The notes beneath the pieces are model-generated. The model made no database searches, was not told the origin of the DNA, and saw only the letters and a program-made list of their open reading frames with translations. Positions 35,211 through 43,192 of a stretch of 64,000 nucleotides of DNA are shown piece by piece. The position numbers and the translations under genes were made by a program. The stretch covers positions 1-64,000 of the forward strand of contig NZ_QSOP01000002.1 in NCBI RefSeq assembly GCF_003436275.1. The letters are read 5' to 3'. Within the stretch, counting starts at the first letter, position 1. Each line of letters begins with the position of its first letter. Origin of the DNA: Collinsella sp. TM09-10AT (GTDB taxonomy: Bacteria > Actinomycetota > Coriobacteriia > Coriobacteriales > Coriobacteriaceae).

Positions 35211-35235
35211 CAAAGGGACAGTCCCTTTGTCACAT
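35205..35235. repeat. Family C 31-bp perfect palindrome, copy 1
   Basis: ATGTGACAAAGGGAC, one A, then its exact reverse complement. It provides the final Met codon and TGA stop of the GTPase gene. No T-run follows. Confidence 0.95.
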
Positions 35236-35237
35236 TC

Positions 35238-35270
35238 AGTTGGTGTAACTCGGTATAAGTTGGTATAACT
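35238..35270 (+). promoter_or_regulatory. Paired AGTTGGTrTAACT sites and promoter of the ATPase-uvrA operon
   Basis: AGTTGGTGTAACT (35238-35250) and AGTTGGTATAACT (35258-35270) are direct repeats 20 bases apart, i.e. about two helical turns; each is an imperfect AGTT/AACT palindrome. They overlap a possible TTGGTG -35 and TATAAC -10 with 18-base spacing. A dimeric regulator could bind both. Confidence 0.6.
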
Positions 35271-35303
35271 ATTACCAGCCTTTGCCAATTCGAGGAGGCC
35301 GAC

Positions 35304-36422
35304 ATGAATCCAAATCCCTTTAAGCCAACGGCTGGTAAGCGGCCTCCGCTACTCATCGGTCGCGAGTCGGTCATCGAAGATTTTGAGGAAGGGCTCGATA
35401 ACGGCGCCGGGGCGCCGGGCAGGCTCATGCTCATTACAGGAAACCGCGGCTGTGGCAAAACAGTTCTCCTGCGGGAGCTGCAACGTCTGGCCAGTGAGCG
35501 CGGATGGGCGGTTGTCTCCGATTCCGCTTCGCTTGGTTTATGCGACCGCTTGGCCGACGCACTCCGCTCGAATAAGCCCGTTGTGACGTCAATGGAGTTT
35601 GGCCCATCGTTTGGACGGATGTCGGTTGAGGCGGCGCGGGCAAAAGGCGAGACGTTGCGAGGGCTGGTCAACGAACGTCTCAAGAAACTCGGTCCAGGTA
35701 AGGGCATCCTGTTTGCGATTGACGAGGCTCAATCGGCGTCTATTGAGGAGCTGGCGGCCCTTGCCGTTCTTTATCAGCAGGTGCTGGGAGATCAGGATGC
35801 CACGGGCTTGCCCGATAGCGACCAGCGCGGTCTTGCGCTGGTCTTTGCCGGCTTGCCCAGCATGGTTGACGATCTGCTCGAAGAGCCGAGCGTGACGTTT
35901 TTGCGACGTGCCCAGCAGCGTACGTTGGGGACGATTTCTTTGCCCAAGGTGCGCGATTCGTATATCCAGACGGTCGAGTGTGCCGGTCTTTGCGTTGATG
36001 CGGGAACGGCGGACCTTGCAGCGCACAAGAGCATGGGGCATCCCTATATGGTTCAGCTGGTGGGATATTACATGTGGCGGTCTGCTGTCCGGCGTGGCTC
36101 GCAAGTCATTGAAAGGCGCGATGTCGAGGATGGCCATGCGGATGCCGTCTCCGAGTTCTACGAAGCGGTTGACGCGCCTCTGTATTACGGACTGCGCACC
36201 CCACAGCGTCTCTTTATCGAGGCCATGGCGGTTGACGAGGACAAGCCGACGCGCATGGCGGATATCATTGAGCGCTGCGACCGTACCCAGAGCTGGGCGA
36301 GTAAATATCGCGCAAGCCTGATTCGCGAGCGCGTCATCGAGGCTGCCGGATACGGTCTCGTCCGGTTTACCGTGCCCATGCTGAGCAAGTACATTCGCGA
36401 CCGCATTTTATGGCATGAGTAG
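35304..36422 (+). CDS. AAA ATPase with C-terminal winged helix, paralogue of 38971-40071
   Basis: A 372-residue P-loop ATPase. It begins NPFKPTAGKRPPLLIGRE. Walker A is ITGNRGCGKT (about 44-53), Walker B ILFAIDEAQ (about 135-143), and a sensor-like LVFAGLPSM precedes TFLRRAQQRTLG. The C-terminal part (about 300-372) looks like a winged helix (TRMADIIERCDRTQSWASKY). The gene at 38971 encodes a clear paralogue, with matching LLMAGLPNN and SFLRRAQQYHLG. Function is unknown; the architecture resembles Orc/Cdc6-like or STAND-type regulators. It overlaps the following UvrA gene by eight bases. Confidence 0.75.
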   Translation: MNPNPFKPTAGKRPPLLIGRESVIEDFEEGLDNGAGAPGRLMLITGNRGCGKTVLLRELQRLASERGWAVVSDSASLGLCDRLADALRSNKPVVTSMEFGPSFGRMSVEAARAKGETLRGLVNERLKKLGPGKGILFAIDEAQSASIEELAALAVLYQQVLGDQDATGLPDSDQRGLALVFAGLPSMVDDLLEEPSVTFLRRAQQRTLGTISLPKVRDSYIQTVECAGLCVDAGTADLAAHKSMGHPYMVQLVGYYMWRSAVRRGSQVIERRDVEDGHADAVSEFYEAVDAPLYYGLRTPQRLFIEAMAVDEDKPTRMADIIERCDRTQSWASKYRASLIRERVIEAAGYGLVRFTVPMLSKYIRDRILWHE

Positions 36423-38928
36423 GGTGATAAAGGTGACGGAACAGAAGATGAGCCCGCAAGCTATCGAGGTGCGTGGCGCGCGCGTCCATAACCTTAAGGA
36501 CATCGATATCGATATTCCGCTGGGAAGGCTCGTGGGTATTGCCGGCGTATCGGGTTCGGGCAAGAGCTCGCTGGCGCTGGGAGTTCTTTATGCCGAGGGC
36601 TCGCGCCGTTACCTGGAGGCGCTCAGCACCTATACACGTCGCCGTCTGACGCAGGCCGAGCACGCCCAGGTGGATGAGGTATTGCACGTGCCGGCGGCGC
36701 TCGCGTTGCATCAGCGCCCCAGTGTGCCAGGCGTACGCTCGACCTTTGGCACCATGACCGAGCTCAACAATAGCCTGCGTCTGCTCTTTAGCCGTTGCGC
36801 CCATCACGTGTGCCCGCATTGCGGGGCGCGTGTGGAGCCGAGCCTTAACGTGGCTGCGGGCCTGTCACTCACGTGTCCGACATGCGGCCGCGAGTTCTAC
36901 GCGCCGAGTGCCGAGGATTTGGCTTTCAATAGCGGCGGTGCATGTCCCACCTGTGGCGGCACCGGTGTCATGCGCGAGGTGGACGAGGCGAGCCTGGTGC
37001 CCGACGAGTCAAAGACCATCAACGAGGGCGCAGTGCTTCCCTGGGGTACGCTCATGTGGGATCTGATGAAGCAGGTGGCCGGCGAGATGGGCGTGCGTAC
37101 CGATGTGCCGTTTAACCAGCTCACATCTCAAGAGCGCGACATCGTGTTCCACGGTCCGGCGGTTAAGAAGCACATTCTTTACGTTCCCAAAAACGGCGAG
37201 GGCGCCACGCCGCTCGACTTTACCTATTACAACGCCGTCTATACGGTCGAGAATGCGCTCGCCAAGGTTAAGGACGATAAGGGACTTAAACGCGTGGCTC
37301 GCTTTTTGCGCGAGGGTCCATGCCGCGATTGCGGTGGCACGCGTCTCTCCGAGGCGGCACGCCAGCCCCGGGTGAGCGGTATCAATCTGGCGCAGGCCGC
37401 GGCCATGACGCTGGGTGAGGCGATTGAGTGGGTACGCGGGGTGCCTGCATCCTTGCCGACCGAGATGCGGCCCATGGCAACGGATATCTGCGACTCGTTT
37501 TTGGGCGCGGCCCGTCGCCTGGTTGACCTGGGTCTCGATTACCTCTCACTCGACCGCGCCGGTGCCACGCTCTCCACGGGTGAGCGCCAGCGCGTGCAGC
37601 TTGCCCGCGTGGTACGCAACCGCTCGACGGGCGTGCTGTATGTGCTGGACGAGCCTTCGATTGGCTTACATCCCGCGAACGTCGACGGCTTGGTAGGCGT
37701 AATGCGCGATCTGGTGGTCGACGGCAATACCGTGGTTGTTGTCGACCACGACACGCGCGTGCTGGCAGAAGCCGACTATCTGGTCGAGATGGGCCCCGTT
37801 GCGGGAGCAGGCGGCGGCCATGTAATCGCCGCCGGTACGGTAGACGAGGTCGAACAATCGCAGGGCAGCCGCATCGCGCCGTTCTTGCGCTCGGACCCCA
37901 AGCGTCTGCGCCCGCAGGTGGCTGACGACGAACTGTTCGACCTAGGCCATATCCGCATGGCGACCGATGCCATCCATACCGTCAAACCACTCGAAGTCGA
38001 TATCCCGCGCGGCCGCCTTGTCGCGGTGACGGGTGTTTCGGGTTCGGGCAAGACGACACTGGTGCTCGAGACGCTCATCCCGGCGCTCAAGGCGCAAGCG
38101 GCCGGCGAGCGCCTGCCAAGGCACGTGCGTTGGGTCGATGCCGAGGGCATCGCGCGCGCCAACCTGATTGACGCCACGCCCATCGGCGCCAACGTACGCT
38201 CGACGGTAGCGACCTATGCCGACATCCATGATGAGCTGCGCCGTGCCTTCGCCCGTACGCCCGAGGCCAAGGCGGCAGGATATAAAGCGGGTGCCTTTAG
38301 CTACAACACTGGCGCTTTGCGTTGCCCCACGTGCGATGGCACGGGCTCGATATCACTTGACGTGCAGTTTTTGCCCGATGTCGAGATCGTCTGTCCTGCA
38401 TGTCGCGGCTCGCGTTATGCAGACGCGGCCTCGCATATCCATCGTGAGGGCAGGGGCGGGAGCCTGCTTACGTTGCCGCAGCTCATGGACATGAGCGTGG
38501 ACGAGGCCCTCGATGCCACACTGGGACTCAAGAAAGTTCAGACGCGTCTGCAGACCCTGCACGACCTGGGGCTGGGCTATCTCACACTCGGCGAGCCCAC
38601 GCCGGCGCTCTCGGGCGGCGAGGCACAGCGCCTTAAGCTTGCAAGCGAGATGGGCCGCGTGCAGGATGATGCCGTGTTTGTGTTCGACGAGCCCACAATC
38701 GGACTACATCCGCTCGATGTTCAGGTGTTGCTGAGTGTGTTTGACGGCCTTGTTGCCAAGGACGCCACGGTTGTCGTGATCGAACACGACCTCGACCTTA
38801 TCCGTAACGCCGATTATGTGATCGACATGGGCCCGGGCGGTGGCGATGCCGGCGGGCAAATCGTCTGCGTCGGCACACCGGGCGACATCGCGGCCTACTC
38901 CAAGAGCATCACTGGCCGCTACCTCTAG
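36415..38928 (+). CDS. Short UvrA-like ABC ATPase (UvrA2 class)
   Basis: An 837-residue UvrA homologue with both ABC halves: Walker A GVSGSGKSS and GVSGSGKTT, signatures LSTGERQR and LSGGEAQRLK, and Walker B VLDEPSIGLHP and VFDEPTIGLHP. The zinc modules are present (CPHCGARVEPS, CPTCGG; CPTCDGTGS, CPACRGS). It is about 100 residues shorter than housekeeping UvrA, apparently in the UvrB-interaction region, and no uvrB or uvrC is near. Such short UvrAs occur as UvrA2 or in drug self-resistance (DrrC). The start overlaps the ATPase stop; GTG at 36424 and ATG at 36448 are alternatives. Confidence 0.85.
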   Translation: MSRVIKVTEQKMSPQAIEVRGARVHNLKDIDIDIPLGRLVGIAGVSGSGKSSLALGVLYAEGSRRYLEALSTYTRRRLTQAEHAQVDEVLHVPAALALHQRPSVPGVRSTFGTMTELNNSLRLLFSRCAHHVCPHCGARVEPSLNVAAGLSLTCPTCGREFYAPSAEDLAFNSGGACPTCGGTGVMREVDEASLVPDESKTINEGAVLPWGTLMWDLMKQVAGEMGVRTDVPFNQLTSQERDIVFHGPAVKKHILYVPKNGEGATPLDFTYYNAVYTVENALAKVKDDKGLKRVARFLREGPCRDCGGTRLSEAARQPRVSGINLAQAAAMTLGEAIEWVRGVPASLPTEMRPMATDICDSFLGAARRLVDLGLDYLSLDRAGATLSTGERQRVQLARVVRNRSTGVLYVLDEPSIGLHPANVDGLVGVMRDLVVDGNTVVVVDHDTRVLAEADYLVEMGPVAGAGGGHVIAAGTVDEVEQSQGSRIAPFLRSDPKRLRPQVADDELFDLGHIRMATDAIHTVKPLEVDIPRGRLVAVTGVSGSGKTTLVLETLIPALKAQAAGERLPRHVRWVDAEGIARANLIDATPIGANVRSTVATYADIHDELRRAFARTPEAKAAGYKAGAFSYNTGALRCPTCDGTGSISLDVQFLPDVEIVCPACRGSRYADAASHIHREGRGGSLLTLPQLMDMSVDEALDATLGLKKVQTRLQTLHDLGLGYLTLGEPTPALSGGEAQRLKLASEMGRVQDDAVFVFDEPTIGLHPLDVQVLLSVFDGLVAKDATVVVIEHDLDLIRNADYVIDMGPGGGDAGGQIVCVGTPGDIAAYSKSITGRYL

Positions 38929-38932
38929 CAGA

Positions 38933-38963
38933 ATGTGACAAAGGGACAGTCCCTTTGTCACAT
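38933..38963. repeat. Family C 31-bp perfect palindrome, copy 2
   Basis: Identical to copy 1. It fills the 42-base space between the convergent uvrA-like and ATPase genes, where a bidirectional transcription block would be expected. Confidence 0.95.
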
Positions 38964-38970
38964 CCGATGC

Positions 38971-40071
38971 CTATTTCACGCATTGAGCGGCGAGATAGTC
39001 GCGGAAGAACGGTAATTCAAAAGCGACGATTCCGCGCCCGCGTTCTCCAATGATGCCGGCGTCTATCATGCGGCGTCGGTAGCGGGAGACCTGTTGCGGC
39101 GAACGCTTAAGGCGCTCGACAAGGTCAGCGGTGGTGGACTCTTCTTCGTCATCGAGCATGGCGATGAGAAATCGCTTGTCCTCTGCAGTGAGTTCCCGGT
39201 AAGTCGCTGCGAGGATTCGGTCGTCCATTTCATCGCGTGCGATTTTGATTCCCTGGTCAAAGTCGCGAGATGATATTTCCCTCGAGTTGCTCGTGAGATC
39301 CCAGGCGCGGTAACCCACAAGCTGCAAAAGGAAAGGAAAGCCCGAAATCGAGCGAACGGCCTTATCGATTCCCTCGGAATCCGCCAAACGGTCGTTTTCC
39401 TGGATTGTGCGAATCAAGGCCTCGCGTACATCGTAGTCGGTGATACGCCCCAGATGATATTGCTGGGCGCGACGAAGGAACGAGACCGTCTTGTGGTTCA
39501 GCAACGTCGAGACGTTGTTAGGAAGTCCCGCCATGAGCAGCGCGACGCGTTTCCCATCGGTCACAAAGTGCTGATACGTGGCTGCGAGCTGGATCATCTC
39601 GTCGAGCGTCGGGTCGACCTCATCAACCGTAACGAGCAGGCCGGTGCCCGCCTCGTTGAGCTGGTCGATGATGTCGCTCATGCGATAACGCCAGGTTGAG
39701 GCATCGTGAACGCGATTGACCTCGATGCTGCCGAGCGGTGCAATTCCGAGACCGGTGACTTCGAAGTGGCTGGACGAGTCGATGAGATGGGCTGCGGCAC
39801 GTTTCGCCCCGAACTCGATTTCCTCAAGCATTCCCGAGAGCGCGGTCGTCTTTACGGCTATCCAGCCGTGAGATTCCGCCCTTGTCGCGAGCGACGACAT
39901 GAGAGCGGTTTTACCGGTTCCACGCGCGCCTGAGAAGATCGAGGTCAATTCCGGGCGTCTACGCTGACTCAAGAAGGCACGGTCCAAATCCCGAATAATC
40001 TGTTGTCTGCCGGCGAGATGGGCAGGAACCTCACCAAAACTGGGAGTAAACGGGTTCTCGAGATATTCCAC
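38971..40071 (-). CDS. AAA ATPase with C-terminal winged helix, paralogue of 35304-36422
   Basis: A 366-residue P-loop ATPase. It starts VEYLENPFTPSFGE with HLAGRQ, aligned to the NPFKP..LIGRE start of the paralogue. Walker A is FSGARGTGKT, Walker B LLVTVDEVD, and LLMAGLPNN precedes SFLRRAQQYHLG. The C-terminus is a winged helix (TTADLVERLKRSPQQVSRYRRRM). The open frame begins with ATG at 40089, but AAAGGAG sits six bases before GTG at 40071, so the GTG start is chosen. Only the two ATPases and the short UvrA lie between palindromes, which suggests they work together; this is inference. Confidence 0.75.
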   Translation of the reverse strand: MEYLENPFTPSFGEVPAHLAGRQQIIRDLDRAFLSQRRRPELTSIFSGARGTGKTALMSSLATRAESHGWIAVKTTALSGMLEEIEFGAKRAAAHLIDSSSHFEVTGLGIAPLGSIEVNRVHDASTWRYRMSDIIDQLNEAGTGLLVTVDEVDPTLDEMIQLAATYQHFVTDGKRVALLMAGLPNNVSTLLNHKTVSFLRRAQQYHLGRITDYDVREALIRTIQENDRLADSEGIDKAVRSISGFPFLLQLVGYRAWDLTSNSREISSRDFDQGIKIARDEMDDRILAATYRELTAEDKRFLIAMLDDEEESTTADLVERLKRSPQQVSRYRRRMIDAGIIGERGRGIVAFELPFFRDYLAAQCVK

Positions 40072-40157
40072 AAGGCTCTCCTTTCGCATCGCCGTTTAAC
40101 TCCATTTTATTCTAGTTAATTCTGATTAAAAGCGACGGCTCGTTATTTGGTGCATCA

Positions 40158-40188
40158 ATGTGACAAAGGGACAGTCCCTTTGTCACAT
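40158..40188. repeat. Family C 31-bp perfect palindrome, copy 3
   Basis: Identical to the other two copies. Read on the minus strand it supplies the final Met and TGA stop of trmL (stop at 40183-40185), just as copy 1 ends the GTPase gene. Confidence 0.95.
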
Positions 40189-40782
40189 GCCGGGGAAGCC
40201 TGTCTGGCGGAGGGCCTCGTAGAGGACGATGGCGGCGCTGTTGGAGAGGTTGAGGGCGCTGATGCGGTAGTCGTCCGGGTCTACAAAGTTGCCGCAGATA
40301 TCCTGCTGAAGGATGGCCTCGTGGCCGCTCTCGCTATGCCCGAGCGCCTCCTCGTGGGCTTCCCAAGCCTCGGCGTTATCGAGTGAGTCGCAATCGCGCA
40401 GCATCGGGATGCGCTCGCAGCGCGCGGGCGCCGCGGCAAGCAGTGACTCGGGAATCCCCGAGCTCTCGCTGCCAAAGACCAGATAGTCACCGTCGCGGTA
40501 GGTGCTTTGCGCATAGGTGCGGCGCGCCTTTTTGGTCAGCAGATGCAGGCGCTCGTCGGCAGGGGAGAGGTCGTTGCGCACAAGGAAATCCTCCCAGCTG
40601 GCATAGGTCGTCACGTCCAAGTTTTGCCAGTAGCTCAGGCCGGCGCGACGCACCGTCTTGTCGTCGAGCGAAAAGCCCAGCGGCTCTACCAGATGCAGGC
40701 GGGCGCCAGTAACCACGCAGGTGCGGCCGATATTGCCCGTATTGGCCGGAATCTCGGGTGCATACAGCACGATATTGAACAT
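40183..40782 (-). CDS. trmL: tRNA (cytidine/uridine-34 2'-O)-methyltransferase TrmL with insertion
   Basis: A 199-residue SPOUT methyltransferase that 2'-O-methylates the wobble base of tRNA-Leu in known cases. The start NIVLYAPEIPANTGNIGRTC, the LVFGSESSGIP loop and the final LNLSNSAAIVLYEALRQTGF are diagnostic. Compared with the 157-residue Escherichia coli enzyme it carries about 40 extra residues between IPML and LNLSNS, rich in Glu, His and Asp, next to the SAM-binding knot. Met at 40782 has AAGGAG four bases upstream; the frame is open to 40830. The stop codon lies inside palindrome copy 3. Confidence 0.88.
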   Translation of the reverse strand: MFNIVLYAPEIPANTGNIGRTCVVTGARLHLVEPLGFSLDDKTVRRAGLSYWQNLDVTTYASWEDFLVRNDLSPADERLHLLTKKARRTYAQSTYRDGDYLVFGSESSGIPESLLAAAPARCERIPMLRDCDSLDNAEAWEAHEEALGHSESGHEAILQQDICGNFVDPDDYRISALNLSNSAAIVLYEALRQTGFPGM

Positions 40783-40806
40783 GAATCTCCTTGGCTCAGA
40801 ATGAAA

Positions 40807-40843
40807 AACCACCACGAAGGGGACAGGCACCTTCGTGGTGGTT
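40807..40843. repeat. Family D GGGACAG palindrome
   Basis: AACCACCACGAAG (40807-40819) pairs perfectly with CTTCGTGGTGGTT (40831-40843) around GGGACAGGCAC. It sits between the co-directional COG0523 and trmL genes. Confidence 0.92.
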
Positions 40844-40881
40844 AGGCGGTTACGTGGGCGGAAAACGCCCGCTTTGATAAC

Positions 40882-42012
40882 CTAGGCGCGGTGCCAGTCG
40901 GCCAGGCAGGCATCGAGGGCGGCGATGAGCGCGTCCTTGTCCATGTGACGCCCGATGATGCACAGGCTCGTCATGCGGTCGCCCGTCTCGTCGTCCCAAA
41001 TCTGCATGATCTCGGGGTTCTCGTCGATAATCTTCTGCTTCTCGCCCTCGGGCGCAGAATCGACAAACAGACCGTTCTCCATTAGGCGCATCTGGTGTCC
41101 GGCCTGCTCAAACATGTAGCACATGTCCGGATTGCCGGTCTGCCACAGCGGGCCCTTGACGCGAATGACCTCGTCGGGCCACTCCTGCTCAACAAAATCG
41201 GTGAACTTCTGCAGGTCAAACGGCTTGCGGCGCGAGTACACAAAGGTCTCGATGTCGTACTCGAGCACCTCGGGGTCGTCGTGCTCCTCGGGATGCTCCA
41301 TGGCCTCGATCCAAGCGGCGGAGTTGTAGGCGCGCATAAAGTCGAAGCGGCCGGTGTCGAGCAGCTCCTCCATGGGGACCTCGCCGTTTTGGGCTTCGAC
41401 GATCACGGCGTCCTTCTGCAGGCTGCGCACAATGGCCTTGAGCTCTGCGATCTGCTCGGGGGTGACGGTGTCAGTCTTATTAAGAACCAGCGTGGAGCAA
41501 AACTCGATCTGCTGGATGAGCAGGCTCTCGATGTCGTCCTCGTCGATATCCTCGGCCAGCAGGTCGCGGCCGCCGTTGAACTCGTCGTACATGCGGGCGC
41601 AGTCGACCACGGCCACGATGTTGTCGAGCGCGAGCTTGGGCTCGCCGCCCACCTTGGCCTCGTCGCAGAAGCTCGAGATGGTGTAGGCGATGGGGATAGG
41701 CTCGCAAATACCCGAGGCCTCGATGATGATGTAGTCGAACTTGCCCGAATCGGCGATGCCCTGCAGCTGGTTGGCCAGATCGTCCGAAAGCGTGCAGCAG
41801 ATGCAGCCGTTGGTGAGCGGGATAAGGTCGTCGGTCTCGGAAAGGCCGCCGTCGGCGATGAGGCTGGCGTCGACGTTGATCTCGCCGATATCGTTGACGA
41901 TCACGGCGGCGCGGATGCCGCCGTCGTTGGCGAGGATGTGGTTGAGCAGCGTGGTCTTGCCGGCACCGAGGTATCCGGTAAGCATGATGATCTTCACGGG
42001 TTTGTTGGGCAT
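40882..42012 (-). CDS. COG0523/CobW-family GTPase (metal chaperone type)
   Basis: A 376-residue P-loop GTPase. Walker A is GYLGAGKTT, the metal-binding motif CICC is in TNGCICCTLSDDL, ASGICEP follows, and the guanine motif is LNKTD. The C-terminal CobW domain shows a RVKGPLWQTGN strand; a His-rich segment is absent. Family members deliver zinc, cobalt or other metals to client proteins in an energy-dependent way; the metal is not evident here. Met at 42012 has GGAGGG close upstream, so it is preferred over 42033. Confidence 0.87.
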   Translation of the reverse strand: MPNKPVKIIMLTGYLGAGKTTLLNHILANDGGIRAAVIVNDIGEINVDASLIADGGLSETDDLIPLTNGCICCTLSDDLANQLQGIADSGKFDYIIIEASGICEPIPIAYTISSFCDEAKVGGEPKLALDNIVAVVDCARMYDEFNGGRDLLAEDIDEDDIESLLIQQIEFCSTLVLNKTDTVTPEQIAELKAIVRSLQKDAVIVEAQNGEVPMEELLDTGRFDFMRAYNSAAWIEAMEHPEEHDDPEVLEYDIETFVYSRRKPFDLQKFTDFVEQEWPDEVIRVKGPLWQTGNPDMCYMFEQAGHQMRLMENGLFVDSAPEGEKQKIIDENPEIMQIWDDETGDRMTSLCIIGRHMDKDALIAALDACLADWHRA

Positions 42013-42098
42013 GTGCCCTCCTTTGTTAGACATGGCTTACAGTTGAATCTTATGCCAAACGCCTGCTCTTATACCCACGCGCCGACAAATAACACAGG

Positions 42099-42440
42099 CT
42101 ACTCCCAGGCTCCCCACACGTCGGGACAATAACCGACGGTGGCCTTTTTGCCGTTGCGCACGATGGGCTCGGCCAGAACCTGCTGGTTCTCGAGCAGCTT
42201 ATCAAAGCGCTGGCTGGGGGTGAGGTGCTGGATGAGTGCGAGCGTCTCCTCGTCCTTGGCTTTGGGGTTGAGCAGCTTGTCGATGCCGCCAACCGCCTGC
42301 ATCACGCTCGTGAGCTCGCCCTTGCTCATCTCCTTTTCCTTAAGGTCAATAAACTGCACCTTAATGCGGCGCTCCTTAAAATAACGCTGGGCCTTCTTGG
42401 TATCGAAGGACTTCTTAGTCCCAAAAATTTGAATATTCAT
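42099..42440 (-). CDS. ArsC/Spx-fold protein lacking the catalytic cysteine
   Basis: A 113-residue thioredoxin-like protein of the ArsC family. The N-terminus reads IFGTKKSFDTKKAQRYFKE; in close relatives position 11 is Cys (GTKKC). The rest fits: FIDLKEKEMSKGEL, GIDKLLNPKAKD and LAEPIVRNGKKATVGY. Without the cysteine it cannot act as a classical arsenate reductase; a binding or regulatory role is possible. It lies 17 bases after the FMN-reductase gene and is probably co-transcribed. GGCGG nine bases upstream is a weak ribosome-binding site. Confidence 0.78.
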   Translation of the reverse strand: MNIQIFGTKKSFDTKKAQRYFKERRIKVQFIDLKEKEMSKGELTSVMQAVGGIDKLLNPKAKDEETLALIQHLTPSQRFDKLLENQQVLAEPIVRNGKKATVGYCPDVWGAWE

Positions 42441-42457
42441 ATCTATGTTCCGCCGTT

Positions 42458-43081
42458 CTACCTGATGAAGTTGGTCCTAGCGCGATCGGCCTGGGGGGCT
42501 TCGATGCCGGCGGCCTTTCCAGCCTCGATGCAACGTAGGAGCCAGGCCATGTTTTTGCCGATGTTTCGCATGGTGGCAAGGCCTTCGGCGTCCTGGGCGG
42601 CCTCGCCCGGCATGGCGCCAAAGACGTTGTTCCAGTAGGTGGATGCCACCACGGGCATCTGGTTGATGGTGAAGTACTTGTTGAGCACATCGAAGGTGGT
42701 CGACGTGCCACCGCGACGGGCAACGGCGACAGCGGCGCCCGGCTTGTGCGCAAAGGCCTTGCTGCCGGCATAGAATGCACGGTCGAGGGCAGAGAGGATA
42801 CGTCCGCTGGGGTGCGCGTAGTAGACGGGCGAACCAAAGACAAAGCCGTCTGCCTGCTCGGCAGCGGCAATCAGCTCGTTGACCATATCGTCGTCAAAGG
42901 TGCAACGGCAATCGAGCTTGCCGCACTGGCCGCAACCGATGCAGTCGCGAATGGGCTTGGCGCCCAGCTGAAACATCTCGGTATCGATACCCTCGGCGTT
43001 GAGCTGCTCGGCGACCTCGGCGAGTGTGCGGGCCGTGTTGCCGTTTGCCTTGGGGCTGCCATTGACCAAAAGAACCTTCAT
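42458..43081 (-). CDS. NAD(P)H-dependent FMN reductase/iron-sulfur flavoprotein family
   Basis: A 207-residue flavodoxin-fold protein. The FMN phosphate loop is NGSPKANGNTA (about 7-17). A cysteine cluster CIGCGQCGKLDCRC follows near 48-61, then GSPVYYAHPSGR and the loop AVARRGGTSTTFD. Relatives reduce quinones, nitro compounds or other substrates, or bind a 4Fe-4S cluster. An in-frame GTG lies one codon before ATG at 43081; AGGGAG serves both. It precedes the ArsC-like gene in one operon. Confidence 0.82.
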   Translation of the reverse strand: MKVLLVNGSPKANGNTARTLAEVAEQLNAEGIDTEMFQLGAKPIRDCIGCGQCGKLDCRCTFDDDMVNELIAAAEQADGFVFGSPVYYAHPSGRILSALDRAFYAGSKAFAHKPGAAVAVARRGGTSTTFDVLNKYFTINQMPVVASTYWNNVFGAMPGEAAQDAEGLATMRNIGKNMAWLLRCIEAGKAAGIEAPQADRARTNFIR

Positions 43082-43145
43082 CACAAACTCCCTCTGCTGT
43101 CGGTGACTTCTGCGGAGGATTATCGCACGAGCGGGCAGATGGCGT

Positions 43146-43186
43146 GGGGCGCGATGCGAAACGGGCTGTGTTTCGCATCGCGCCCC
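43146..43186. other. Strong 17-bp hairpin without T-tract
   Basis: GGGGCGCGATGCGAAAC (43146-43162) pairs perfectly with 43170-43186 around GGGCTGT. It follows the GGDEF gene on the minus strand and precedes the reductase gene. Neither side has a T-run, so it may be an RNA stabiliser or a Rho-independent stop of unusual type. Confidence 0.75.
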
Positions 43187-43192
43187 ATAACG

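Noticed and set aside
35205..35235. Ordinary intrinsic terminator
   Set aside because: Perfect stem but a one-base centre and no T-run; the same 31 bases occur three times, so repeat is the better label.
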